64,000 nucleotides of DNA, taken from positions 1 to 64,000 of the forward strand of contig JADLGN010000055.1 of NCBI GenBank assembly GCA_020849295.1, given 5' to 3'. Of the stretch, positions 40,801-49,889 are shown piece by piece (the first letter of the stretch is position 1; each line of letters opens with the position of its first letter). The notes under the pieces were generated by a model that saw only the letters and a list, made by a program, of their open reading frames with translations, had not been told where the DNA came from and searched no databases. The stretch comes from Bacteroidia bacterium. GTDB lineage: Bacteria > Bacteroidota > Bacteroidia > NS11-12g > UBA9320. Made by a program: the position numbers and the translations under genes.

Positions 40801-42165
40801 ATGAAAAAGACATTAATAACACTTGCTGCAATCACTGTTTTTTTTGCAAATACATATTCACAACAAAGCCCATTATTCGGTTTTTCACCTTATTTTTTAA
40901 ATATTTCAAATCCTTCAGCTTCAAAAACAATAAATCCGGTTGATATTACCCTTGCAGGAAGAAAATATTGGACTGGAATAAATGGTAGTCCTGAAGCATA
41001 CTTGGGTTCGTTTACATTATCTCCTGAATCACACAAATCTGCATTTGGAGGTTTTTTCTGGCAAGAAAAAGCGCCAATGATAAAGAAAAACACTTTTGGT
41101 TTTAATTATGCATACAGTATCAAAGATGCAGGTGAAGAAAATAATTTCAGACTTGGACTTGGACTTGATTTTTCTACAATATCATCAAATACAAACGAAA
41201 TAATTGCAAATGATTACAATGATCCATTTTACAATTCACTATTTGGAAATTATAAATCATCTGTTGATTTAAGAACAGGGATTTCTTTTGTAAATTCTAC
41301 TGTTGATGTTGGAATTGCTATACGAAATTTATTAAGCAGCAAAAGCAATATTGGCGAATCTATTAATGGAAGTATGGAGTTTAATAATCGTTTTGCAGTA
41401 AATGGATATATGAAATACATAATTACCCAAAGCGATAATTTTAAAATCACACCACTTGTTTATTGGGAAGCTCAAAAATCTGTACCATTAAGAGTTGATT
41501 TAAATTTACTTGCTGAAAGTACAGGCAAACTATGGGGCGGAATAATGCTTCGTCCAAAAGCATCATTTGCAGTATTAGCCGGTATTTGGGCTTTACAAGA
41601 TGTAAAAGTTGGGTATTTATACGAAAAAACATTTTTCAGATCAATGTCTGCAAAAGGCAATTCACATGAAATTATGATTTCGTATGCCCCCAATCTAAAA
41701 TCTAAAAAAATCGAAGAAGTAAAACCTGAAAAGAAAGAAAAAACAGAAGTAAAACCACCTAAGATAGTTAGAGTTAGAGATACTTTAGTTATAATTAAAG
41801 AAGTAAGAATAAAAGAAAAAGAAGAACCAAAGAAATCAATTACCGAAAAGGAAACCCCTAAATACGAAAGTGACAATACAAAGCCTAAGGAACCCAAAAA
41901 AGAAGAACCTAAGAAAACAACTAAGGATAATCCTAATATGAAGTTTTATGTAGTTGTTGGGGCGTTTAGTATTGAGAATAATGCAAATAATTTAGTATCA
42001 AAATTAAAAGAAAAAGGATACAATCCGTTTATAGTTATGGATAAGGTAAAAAATCACTATAATGTATCTGTTGGCAAATTTTCAACTAGAGAAGATGCAC
42101 AAAAATATATTGCAGAAAATGCAATACCTGATTACACATTTTGGGTAAAAGAAATTTTACCATAA
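40801..42165 (+). CDS. PorP/SprF-family T9SS-associated outer-membrane protein with C-terminal SPOR domain
   Basis: N-terminal QQSPLFGFSPYFLNISNPSASKTINPVDITLAGRKYWTGINGSPEAYLGSFTLSPES; lysine/proline/glutamate-rich linker; C-terminal MKFYVVVGAFSIENNANNLVSKLKEKGYNPFIVMDKVKNHYNVSVGKFSTREDAQKYIAEN SPOR repeat. Confidence 0.82.
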   Translation: MKKTLITLAAITVFFANTYSQQSPLFGFSPYFLNISNPSASKTINPVDITLAGRKYWTGINGSPEAYLGSFTLSPESHKSAFGGFFWQEKAPMIKKNTFGFNYAYSIKDAGEENNFRLGLGLDFSTISSNTNEIIANDYNDPFYNSLFGNYKSSVDLRTGISFVNSTVDVGIAIRNLLSSKSNIGESINGSMEFNNRFAVNGYMKYIITQSDNFKITPLVYWEAQKSVPLRVDLNLLAESTGKLWGGIMLRPKASFAVLAGIWALQDVKVGYLYEKTFFRSMSAKGNSHEIMISYAPNLKSKKIEEVKPEKKEKTEVKPPKIVRVRDTLVIIKEVRIKEKEEPKKSITEKETPKYESDNTKPKEPKKEEPKKTTKDNPNMKFYVVVGAFSIENNANNLVSKLKEKGYNPFIVMDKVKNHYNVSVGKFSTREDAQKYIAENAIPDYTFWVKEILP

Positions 42166-42264
42166 AATTATTTTACTTTAAATTTAATATTTTAATTCTC
42201 TTAAATTCTAAAAAAGTTATTGTTTAACTGTTAATTTTAAAAAATTTATAGAACTATATTTTAA

Positions 42265-42272
42265 TAAATTTG
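42265..42272 (+). promoter_or_regulatory. -7 promoter box (TAnnTTTG) of the metB-like operon
   Basis: TAAATTTG, 4 nt before ATG 42277. Confidence 0.5.
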
Positions 42273-42276
42273 CAAA

Positions 42277-43422
42277 ATGAAATTTGCAACAAAACTAATA
42301 CATGCAGGCATTCATCCTGATCCTGAAACAGGGGCAATAATGACACCCATTTATCAAACATCAACTTATGTACAAAAATCACCTGGCAATCACAAAGGTT
42401 ATGAATACTCAAGAACTCACAACCCAACAAGAACACAACTTCAAAATAATCTTGCAGCAATAGAATGTGGCAAATGGGCACTGTGTTTTAGCAGTGGAAT
42501 GGGAGCGATTGATTCTATTATTAAATTATTAAACCCCGGTGATGAAATAATAGCAAGCAATGACTTGTATGGAGGAACTTACCGAATTTTTACTAAAATA
42601 TTTGAAAAATTTAATTTAAAATTTCATTTTACTGATTTAAGTAAAACTGATAACTTAAATAAATTAATAAATTCAAATACTAAAATGGTTTGGATAGAAA
42701 CTCCAACCAACCCAATGCTTAATATTTCAGATATTGAAGCATTAACAGCAATATGTAAGAAAAACAATATAATTTCTGTGGTTGACAATACTTTTGCTTC
42801 TCCATATTTGCAAAACCCATTGCTACTTGGAGCAGACCTTGTAATGCATAGTGCAACCAAATATATAAATGGTCATTCGGATGTTGTAATGGGGGCAGTT
42901 ATAGGTAATGACGATTCACTCCATGAAAAACTTGCATTTATACAAAATTCGTGTGGGGCTGTTCCTGGTCCTCAAGATTGTTTTCTTGTTTTAAGAGGGC
43001 TAAAAACATTACATGTAAGAATGGAAAGACATTGCTTTAATGGGAAAAGAATAGCCGAGTTTTTAAAAACCCATCCAAAGGTTGATAAAGTTTATTACCC
43101 CGGATTTGAAACTCACAACAATCATGAAATTGCAAAAAAACAAATGAAAGATTTTGGTGGTATGGTATCATTTACATTAAAAAATGATTCAGTTGAAAAT
43201 GCACACAGATTTTTATCAGCTACAAAATTATTTTCACTTGCTGAGTCACTTGGTGGAGTAGAATCATTGTGTGGTCATCCTGCAACTATGACGCATGCCT
43301 CTATACCAAGAGAAGAAAGAATTAAATCCGGATTGCTTGATTCATTAATACGTTTAAGTTCAGGTATTGAAGATTGCGATGATTTGATTTCTGATATTAA
43401 TTATGCATTAAATAACTCATGA
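42277..43422 (+). CDS. metB: PLP-dependent trans-sulfuration enzyme (cystathionine gamma-synthase/lyase family)
   Basis: YEYSRTHNPTRTQLQNNLAAIE, CFSSGMGAI, DLYGGTYRIF, VDNTFASPYLQNPLLLGADLVMHSATKYINGHSDVVMG (PLP Lys), SLGGVESLCGHPATMTHASI. Synthase versus lyase not resolved. Confidence 0.9.
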   Translation: MKFATKLIHAGIHPDPETGAIMTPIYQTSTYVQKSPGNHKGYEYSRTHNPTRTQLQNNLAAIECGKWALCFSSGMGAIDSIIKLLNPGDEIIASNDLYGGTYRIFTKIFEKFNLKFHFTDLSKTDNLNKLINSNTKMVWIETPTNPMLNISDIEALTAICKKNNIISVVDNTFASPYLQNPLLLGADLVMHSATKYINGHSDVVMGAVIGNDDSLHEKLAFIQNSCGAVPGPQDCFLVLRGLKTLHVRMERHCFNGKRIAEFLKTHPKVDKVYYPGFETHNNHEIAKKQMKDFGGMVSFTLKNDSVENAHRFLSATKLFSLAESLGGVESLCGHPATMTHASIPREERIKSGLLDSLIRLSSGIEDCDDLISDINYALNNS

Positions 43423-44084
43423 TTCCATTAGCAATAGCAGCTGCTCCGGTTATTTTTATATTGTTTTGGTTTTATCATAAAGATAAATTTCAAAAAGAAC
43501 CACTCAAAATGATGTTTTTTGCATTTTTTGCCGGCTGTTTAAGCATTCTTCCAGCAATAATTCTTGAAACATTATGGGCAAAATGGAATCTTGACCAAAA
43601 AGGAATTTTTGCTTTAGCAATATATTCTTATATTGTAATTGGTTTTAGCGAAGAAATCAGTAAATTTTATTTCGTAAGAAAAATAATGAGCAAATCTTAT
43701 GTTGACGAACCTTATGACGGAATTTTATATAGCGTTACTGTTTCGCTTGGTTTTGCATTTGTAGAAAATATTTTTTATGTATTTGAGCATGGTACCGGAG
43801 TAGGAATTTTAAGAGCATTTACAGCCGTTCCTGCTCATTCTACTTTTGCTGCTGTAATGGGTTATTATATGAGCAAAGCAAAATTTGAAGGAAATGTATT
43901 TTCTAATAATGTGAAAGCCATTTTTGGAGCAGTACTTTTGCATGGTTCCTATGATTATTTCTTATTTATTGAGAATATGCCTTTAATAAAGATTGGAGCA
44001 TTGGTTTCGCTGATATTAGGAATTATCATTACTCGTTATGCCATAAAAATTCATAATAATAGTTCTCCTTTCAAAAGTGTATGA
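43419..44084 (+). CDS. prsW: PrsW family intramembrane metalloprotease
   Basis: Multi-TM; GFSEEISKFYFVR, GFAFVENIFYVFE, AVPAHSTFAAVMGYYM, LLHGSYDYF motifs; ATGA overlap with preceding gene. Confidence 0.88.
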   Translation: MIPLAIAAAPVIFILFWFYHKDKFQKEPLKMMFFAFFAGCLSILPAIILETLWAKWNLDQKGIFALAIYSYIVIGFSEEISKFYFVRKIMSKSYVDEPYDGILYSVTVSLGFAFVENIFYVFEHGTGVGILRAFTAVPAHSTFAAVMGYYMSKAKFEGNVFSNNVKAIFGAVLLHGSYDYFLFIENMPLIKIGALVSLILGIIITRYAIKIHNNSSPFKSV

Positions 44085-44845
44085 ACTACCATTTATTAAA
44101 AAACTTACTCGATAAAAAAGCTGAACAATTTAATAATGTAAGTTTTATTGAAAATGATCCTATTAGTATTCCTCATAGGTTTACTAAAAAACAAGATATT
44201 GAAATTGCAGGTTTTTTTGCTTCAATTTTAGCATGGGGAAACAGAAAATCAATTATTAACAGTTGTAATCGTTTAATGAATATAATGGAAAACAATCCTT
44301 ATGATTTTATAATTAATCATACAGATTTTGAACTTAAAAATATGGCAAAATTTGTACATAGAACTTTTAATAGTACTGATTTACTGTTTTTTATCGAAGC
44401 TTTTAAAATTATTTATAAAAAATACAATTCTCTTGAACCTTTATTTATTCCTACTAATAATGAAAAAAACGTAAAAACAGGATTAATAAATTTTCATAAT
44501 TACTGTTTCGAACTTAATTTTGCACCACTAAGAAGCAAGAAACATATTTCAACTCCTGCAAGAAAATCTGCTTGCAAACGCCTTAATATGTTCTTACGAT
44601 GGATGGTTAGAAAAGACAATAAAGGTGTAGATTTTGGGATTTGGGACAAAATTAAACCATCACAATTAATATGTCCGCTTGATGTTCATGTTATACGAAA
44701 TGCCAATAATCTTAAATTGATTAATTCAGATAAAGGAAATTGGGAAAATGCAGAAAATTTAACTAATGCATTAAAATTATTTGATAAAAATGACCCGGTA
44801 AAATATGACTTTGCTCTTTTTGGAATGGGAATAGAAAATAAATAA
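44081..44845 (+). CDS. TIGR02757 (DUF2400) family protein
   Basis: DPISIPHRFTKKQDIEIAGFFASILAWGNRKSIINSCNRLM...ACKRLNMFLRWMVRKDNKGVDFGIWDKIKPSQLICPLDVHV. Confidence 0.85.
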   Translation: MNYHLLKNLLDKKAEQFNNVSFIENDPISIPHRFTKKQDIEIAGFFASILAWGNRKSIINSCNRLMNIMENNPYDFIINHTDFELKNMAKFVHRTFNSTDLLFFIEAFKIIYKKYNSLEPLFIPTNNEKNVKTGLINFHNYCFELNFAPLRSKKHISTPARKSACKRLNMFLRWMVRKDNKGVDFGIWDKIKPSQLICPLDVHVIRNANNLKLINSDKGNWENAENLTNALKLFDKNDPVKYDFALFGMGIENK

Positions 44846-44853
44846 TAATTTTG
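44846..44853 (+). promoter_or_regulatory. -7 promoter box (TAnnTTTG) of kdsB
   Basis: TAATTTTG, 6 nt before ATG 44860. Confidence 0.45.
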
Positions 44854-44859
44854 CCTTAA

Positions 44860-45609
44860 ATGTATAGTGCAGCAATAATTCCGGCAAGGTATAATTCAAG
44901 TAGATTTCCTGGCAAACCACTCGAAAAAATTGGTGGAATATCAATGATACGAAGAGTATATGAAATTGCAAGTTCTTCATCAATTGACAAAGTGTATGTA
45001 GCAACTGATGATAGTAGAATTTTTGACCATGTTAAGTCTTTTGGAGGAGAAGTAATTATGACATCTTCTAATTGCATTAATGGTACAGAGCGTGTTGCAG
45101 AAGCAATTACTCATCTTGATAATATTCCCGAAATTGTAATTAATATTCAGGGTGATGAACCATTTATAAAACCAGATCAAATAATGCAAGTAGCAAAGGC
45201 TTTGAATGACCCAGGCACCGGCATTAGTACTTTAAAGAAAAAAATTGAAACTTTAGATGATTATAATAATCAAAACATAGTAAAAGTAGTAACAGACAAT
45301 GATGATTATGCCTTATATTTCAGTCGCAGTCCAATCCCGTATATAAGAGAAAAAACATTTTCTCTAAATAATATTAATGCATTTTATAAACATCTTGGAA
45401 TTTATGGTTTTAAAACCAATATTTTGATGGATGTAGTAAAACTGCCTGAATCAAAGCTACAGTTAGTTGAAAGTTTAGAGCAATTATGCTGGCTTGAAAA
45501 TGGATTTTTAATAAAAGTTCTTGAAACCACTCATCAAAGCATAGCTATTGATGTACCCGAAGATATTGTAACAGCCGAAAATTGGCTTAAACTCAATTCC
45601 AATTCCTAA
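44860..45609 (+). CDS. kdsB: 3-deoxy-manno-octulosonate cytidylyltransferase
   Basis: AIIPARYNSSRFPGKPLEKIGGISMIRRVYE, VATDDSRIFDHVKSFGGEVIMTSSNCINGTERVAEA, NIQGDEPFI, YFSRSPIPYIRE. Confidence 0.95.
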   Translation: MYSAAIIPARYNSSRFPGKPLEKIGGISMIRRVYEIASSSSIDKVYVATDDSRIFDHVKSFGGEVIMTSSNCINGTERVAEAITHLDNIPEIVINIQGDEPFIKPDQIMQVAKALNDPGTGISTLKKKIETLDDYNNQNIVKVVTDNDDYALYFSRSPIPYIREKTFSLNNINAFYKHLGIYGFKTNILMDVVKLPESKLQLVESLEQLCWLENGFLIKVLETTHQSIAIDVPEDIVTAENWLKLNSNS

Positions 45610-46321
45610 ACCAACTGCTTATTTTTAGTTGAATTACTCCCCAAAAAGCTTCTTTAATAATTCCTTTACTCATTTTACTTACTCCTGCGGTGCGGTCAGT
45701 AAAAATTATAGGTATTTCAACTAACTTAAAACCATATTTTATTGCAGAAAATTTCATTTCAATCTGAAATGCATATCCCTTAAATTTGATTTTATCAAGA
45801 TTGATTTTTTGTAATACTTTTCGAGAGTAACAAACAAAGCCTGCCGTTGTATCCATCACTTTCATACCAGTAATTAATCTTACATACATACTTGCAAAAT
45901 AACTTAAAAGTACTCTGCCCATAGGCCAATTTACAACATTTACAAGATTGTTAACATACCGAGAACCTACTGATAAATCTGCTCCATTTTCACTACAAGT
46001 TTTCTGCAATCTTATTAAATCTTCAGGATTATGACTAAAGTCGCAATCCATTTCACAAATAAAATCATAATTTTTTTCCAGACACCATTTAAACCCCATA
46101 ATATATGCAGTTCCTAATCCTGATTTAGATTTTCTTTCAATCAAAAACAATTTGTCATTATATTTTTGTTGAAAATTTTTTACTACTGAGGCTGTTCCGT
46201 CTGGCGAACCATCATCTATTATAAGAATATCAAAAGGTAACGACAATGAAAATACCCTTTCTATCATTTCACTGATATTTTCAATCTCGTTATAGGTTGG
46301 TATTATTACAATATTCTTCAA
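45593..46321 (-). CDS. Polyprenol monophosphomannose synthase-like glycosyltransferase (GT2, Dpm1-like)
   Basis: VIIPTYNEIENISEMIERVFS, LIIDDGSPDGTASVVK, EMDCDFSHNPEDLIRL, GSRYV, TDRTAGVSKMSKGI. Tail-to-tail 17-bp overlap with kdsB. Confidence 0.92.
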   Translation of the reverse strand: MKNIVIIPTYNEIENISEMIERVFSLSLPFDILIIDDGSPDGTASVVKNFQQKYNDKLFLIERKSKSGLGTAYIMGFKWCLEKNYDFICEMDCDFSHNPEDLIRLQKTCSENGADLSVGSRYVNNLVNVVNWPMGRVLLSYFASMYVRLITGMKVMDTTAGFVCYSRKVLQKINLDKIKFKGYAFQIEMKFSAIKYGFKLVEIPIIFTDRTAGVSKMSKGIIKEAFWGVIQLKISSWFRNWN

Positions 46322-46334
46322 GTTTTTTTAATTT

Positions 46335-46991
46335 TTAAGCATTTGCTTTCTTATGGTCAGCAAGAAATTGAGCAAGCCCAATATCTGTAAGTGGGTGTTT
46401 TAGTAAGCCCATAATGGCAGAAAGCGGACAAGTAACTATATCTGCTCCGGCTTCTGCACATTTTACAATATGTAGTGAGTTTCTAATGCTTGCTGCAAGA
46501 ATTTCTGTTTTATACCCTTGAATTGCATAAATAGATGCTATCTGCTGAATAAGTTCAATTCCATCCCAATTTGTATCATCTACTCTTCCAATAAATGGCG
46601 ATAGAAATGTAGCTCCTGCTTTTGCTGCAAGTATTGCTTGTCCTGGCGAAAACACAAGTGTACAATTAGTTCTTATACCTTTTGATGAAAAATACTTAAT
46701 TGCTTTAATTCCGTCTTTAATCATTGGGATTTTTACAACAATTTTTTCATCAATTGAAGCCAGTTCATTGCCTTCTTTTATCATTCCTTCATAATCTGTA
46801 GAAATTACTTCGGCACTAACATTATCATATACTATATCGCAAATTGCTTTATAATGATTTCTGATATTTAGTTCTCCGTTAATACCTTCTTTTGCCATTA
46901 GAGAAGGGTTAGTTGTTACTCCGTCAAGCACTCCTAAATCTTGTGCTTCTTTGATTTGTGATAGATTTGCTGTATCAATAAAAAATTTCAT
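46335..46991 (-). CDS. fsa: Fructose-6-phosphate aldolase / transaldolase-like protein
   Basis: MKFFIDTANLSQIKEAQDLGVLDGVTTNPSLMAKEG, VVKIPMIKDGIKAIKYFSSKGIRTNCTLVFS, SPFIGRVDD, AASIRNSLHIVKCAEAGADIVT. Confidence 0.93.
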   Translation of the reverse strand: MKFFIDTANLSQIKEAQDLGVLDGVTTNPSLMAKEGINGELNIRNHYKAICDIVYDNVSAEVISTDYEGMIKEGNELASIDEKIVVKIPMIKDGIKAIKYFSSKGIRTNCTLVFSPGQAILAAKAGATFLSPFIGRVDDTNWDGIELIQQIASIYAIQGYKTEILAASIRNSLHIVKCAEAGADIVTCPLSAIMGLLKHPLTDIGLAQFLADHKKANA

Positions 46992-47014
46992 TTTGTGATT
47001 AAATAAAAATTATG

Positions 47015-47022
47015 CAAATGTA
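47015..47022 (-). promoter_or_regulatory. -7 promoter box (TAnnTTTG) of fsa, minus strand
   Basis: CAAATGTA on + strand = TACATTTG on - strand, 23 nt before ATG 46991. Confidence 0.4.
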
Positions 47023-47081
47023 AATATTTTAGCTCTCTGTAATAGTTTATAGCAAAATTGTTTTAAAAAAAATCTGTTTAT

Positions 47082-47966
47082 TTAAGGATTGTAAAATCTG
47101 CCAATTACTCCTAATGGTAAAAATATTCCGGTTTGACTTTTTAGTACAAGTTCGCCGGATTCAAGATTTTTTATATGTTTAAAGTTGGTCTCAATAATAT
47201 TTTTTATAATTACACTGCTTAATCCCATAGAATAAGAGTTTAAAACCAAAAAACTATTTTCTTTTTTTAAAATTTTATTAAGTAAAAACATCAATTCATC
47301 TATCATATTTTCAAGTTTCCATCTTTCGCCTTTTGCTCCTATGCCATAAGAAGGAGGATCAAGAATAATTCCATTATACAAATTCCCTCTTTTAGCTTCT
47401 CTTTCTACAAATTTAACTGCATCTTCCACCACCCACCTAATATCTCCCAAGCCAGATAATTTTTGATTTTCGTTTGCTCTATTTATTACCTGCTTTACAG
47501 AATCTACGTGGGTAACATCAGCTCCGGCAGCTTTGGCTGCAAGACTTGCTCCACCGGTATATGCAAACAGATTTAGAACTTTTACATTTTTTTCAATCTT
47601 TTTTATCTCCTTAATAGTATTGTAAATATAGTTCCAGTTTTCTGCCTGTTCAGGAAATATTCCTACATGTTTAAATGAAGTTAGGTTTAGTTTAAATTTT
47701 AATTCAGAACTAAAAAGATTGTAAGACAAATTCCATGAATCCTTAAAGTTATTTGATTTTTTCCATTCTCCGCTATGACTCCCTTTTTGAATAAATGTTG
47801 CATCTGTTTGTTTTTGCCATTCTGCTTCACTTAATTGCTTTTTCCAAATTGCCTGTGGTTCAGGACGGCGAAGTGTATATATACCGAATTTTTCTAATTT
47901 CTCAAAATTTCCGCAATCTATAAGTATATAATTCTTCCAGTTATTCGGATTAAAAATTTTTATCAT
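47082..47966 (-). CDS. Class I SAM-dependent rRNA (cytosine/guanine) methyltransferase (RlmI/RlmK-like)
   Basis: VKVLNLFAYTGGASLAAKAAGADVTHVDSVKQVINRANENQKLSGL, ILDPPSYGIGAKGERWKLE. ATG 47966 preferred to the ORF-track TTG at 47972. Confidence 0.9.
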   Translation of the reverse strand: MIKIFNPNNWKNYILIDCGNFEKLEKFGIYTLRRPEPQAIWKKQLSEAEWQKQTDATFIQKGSHSGEWKKSNNFKDSWNLSYNLFSSELKFKLNLTSFKHVGIFPEQAENWNYIYNTIKEIKKIEKNVKVLNLFAYTGGASLAAKAAGADVTHVDSVKQVINRANENQKLSGLGDIRWVVEDAVKFVEREAKRGNLYNGIILDPPSYGIGAKGERWKLENMIDELMFLLNKILKKENSFLVLNSYSMGLSSVIIKNIIETNFKHIKNLESGELVLKSQTGIFLPLGVIGRFYNP

Positions 47967-47969
47967 TTT

Positions 47970-47977
47970 CAAATTTA
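47970..47977 (-). promoter_or_regulatory. -7 promoter box (TAnnTTTG), minus strand
   Basis: CAAATTTA on + strand = TAAATTTG on - strand, 3 nt before ATG 47966. Confidence 0.45.
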
Positions 47978-47980
47978 CTT

Positions 47981-48703
47981 TTAGCTCAAATAAATTATTT
48001 CTTCATCTGTAAAATTTTGAAAACCTGCCATTTTCAATAATACTCTGGCAAGAGTTACTACATCTTTCTCGCAATATGTTTTTATTCTTTCTATCCCGTT
48101 TGGCTCATTGTAATATACTTCACATACCATACTTCCGTCAATATCATCTTTGGGTGAAGCAATACCAAAAGCTGAAGCAAGTAAATCAAGCGAAGTATAA
48201 TTTTTATAATCACCGAATTTCCACAATTCCATTGTATCAATATGTGGAACTTCCCAAGGTTTTTTTCCTGCCAAGTCAAGTGCATAAGGTAGTGGCAGTG
48301 AGTTTATCAAAATTCTTCTCGACAAGTATGGAAAGTCAAATTCTTTGCCATTATGGGCACAAAGTAATTTGCCTGTTTCCGAAAAATATTTGTTAAGTAA
48401 GTTTGAAAAATCTAATAGTAAATCTTTTTCATTTTCACCGTAAAAAGATTTTACTCTGAAATTCCAATTGTTTCCATTTTTATTTAGAAAACCTGTAGAA
48501 ATACAAATAATTTTTCCAAATTCAGCATAAATACCTGCTCGGTTATACAATTCATCAGGTGTTTCATCATTCTTAGAAATTAAAATAGATTTTTTTGACC
48601 ATAGTGCTTTCCATCTTTCTTCCAAATCATCAAATTTGCAATATTGTGGAACTGTTTCAATATCTATAAATAAAATTTTATCAATATTTAAAAAATTAAG
48701 CAT
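47981..48703 (-). CDS. PolB-type 3'-5' exonuclease (RNase H-like, DEDD superfamily)
   Basis: ILFIDIETVPQYC, KIICISTGFL, LCAHNGKEFDFPYLSRRILI, HIDTMELWKFGDYKNYTSLDLLASAFGI, YCEKDVVTLARVLLKM. Confidence 0.9.
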   Translation of the reverse strand: MLNFLNIDKILFIDIETVPQYCKFDDLEERWKALWSKKSILISKNDETPDELYNRAGIYAEFGKIICISTGFLNKNGNNWNFRVKSFYGENEKDLLLDFSNLLNKYFSETGKLLCAHNGKEFDFPYLSRRILINSLPLPYALDLAGKKPWEVPHIDTMELWKFGDYKNYTSLDLLASAFGIASPKDDIDGSMVCEVYYNEPNGIERIKTYCEKDVVTLARVLLKMAGFQNFTDEEIIYLS

Positions 48704-48724
48704 AAAGTATTTTTTTTTAAATTA

Positions 48725-49477
48725 CTACCAACTTCCTCCTGCTCCACCTCCCCCGGATGACCCTCCTCCAAAACCACCGCTCCATCCGCCACCTCCACCG
48801 CCACCAAAACCTCCCCACATTGTAGATGGACCGAATAAACCTCTACCGCCATAAGTATATGACCCGGGTCCTGAGTTCCTTGTAAACAAGATTACAAGTA
48901 TTATCACAATTAGAATAATTAACCATACTGGCGTTTTTTTACGAGGGGCTTTTTCGGTATTTTTATATTCGCCTTTTGAGCGGGAGATTATCTGGTCTAT
49001 TGCATCATTTATACCCTTTCCATACATTTTTTCTTTAAATGCAGGAGCCATTACGTCTCTTATTATACTTCCGGTTGCACCATCAGGCAAAAAACCTTCA
49101 GCACCTTTTCCAGTTGTAATCCAAATCCTACGTTTTGCTGGATCATTGTTTTCGTAAGCAATAAGTATTAATACTCCATTATCTTTTGCTTCTGTGCCTA
49201 TTCCCCAAGTATTATAAATTTTTAATCCTACATCAAATGCCTCTTCGCCATTAAGGGTTTCAAGAGTTATTACAACCAAATCTGTAGATGTGCTATCCCA
49301 ATATTTTTGAAGTTTTTGGTTTAGATAACTTTCTTCTTCGTTGCTAAGTAAATTTGCAAAATCGTTTATATAGCGAGTGTTTCCTTCTGGTTTTGGAGGA
49401 ACATCATAAGCTAATGAAAAAATAGCATTAGTGAAAAAAAATAATAAAATAGTAATCCTAACCAAAACTGATTTCAT
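48725..49477 (-). CDS. TPM domain-containing protein (YgcG-like) with Gly-rich C-terminus
   Basis: Signal peptide from M8 of the listed ORF; YINDFANLLSNEEESYLNQKLQKYWDSTSTDLVVITLETLNGEEAFDVGLKIYNTWGIGTEAKDNGVLILIA; TM; GFGGGGGGGWSGGFGGGSSGGGGAGGSW. Confidence 0.9.
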   Translation of the reverse strand: MKSVLVRITILLFFFTNAIFSLAYDVPPKPEGNTRYINDFANLLSNEEESYLNQKLQKYWDSTSTDLVVITLETLNGEEAFDVGLKIYNTWGIGTEAKDNGVLILIAYENNDPAKRRIWITTGKGAEGFLPDGATGSIIRDVMAPAFKEKMYGKGINDAIDQIISRSKGEYKNTEKAPRKKTPVWLIILIVIILVILFTRNSGPGSYTYGGRGLFGPSTMWGGFGGGGGGGWSGGFGGGSSGGGGAGGSW

Positions 49478-49889
49478 CGGGTAATTCATTTTTATCATTA
49501 TCAGATTTGGGGAAATGCTCTTTTAATTTAATACTTGCTTCTTGCAAACCAGCAACTATACCATTTACAATTTCACCATTTGAAAAATATGAAATTATTT
49601 TTTGCAGAGTACTATCCCAAAAGCCTGCCTCAACTTTTTCGTTAATACCTTTATCTCCAAATATTGCAATTTTTTTATCTTCAATAGAAATATATATTAT
49701 TACACCATTGCGAAGTTCTGTCTCATTCATTTTAAAATGAGAAAATAGATTTTTTGCTTTAAGTAAAGGGTCTGTTTTACAAAAATTGTCAATATGCACT
49801 CTTATTTCGCCTGAAGTTCCATTTTCGGCTTCGGCAATGGCATTTATAATTTTTTGCTCTTCTTCTTTTGAAAATGGACTTTTACTCAT
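49458..49889 (-). CDS. TPM domain-containing protein
   Basis: FSKEEEQKIINAIAEAENGTSGEIRVHIDNFCKTDPLLKAKNLFSHFKMNETELRNGVIIYISIEDKKIAIFGDKGINEKV. Confidence 0.88.
   Translation of the reverse strand: MSKSPFSKEEEQKIINAIAEAENGTSGEIRVHIDNFCKTDPLLKAKNLFSHFKMNETELRNGVIIYISIEDKKIAIFGDKGINEKVEAGFWDSTLQKIISYFSNGEIVNGIVAGLQEASIKLKEHFPKSDNDKNELPDEISFG

Noticed and set aside
41472-41897. 141-aa minus-strand ORF
   Set aside because: Antisense to the PorP-SPOR gene, caused by the biased composition of the linker region.
48636-48854. Proline-rich 72-aa plus-strand ORF (PPPPPPKPP)
   Set aside because: Reverse complement of the Gly-rich tail of the TPM protein and the start of the exonuclease gene; composition artefact.
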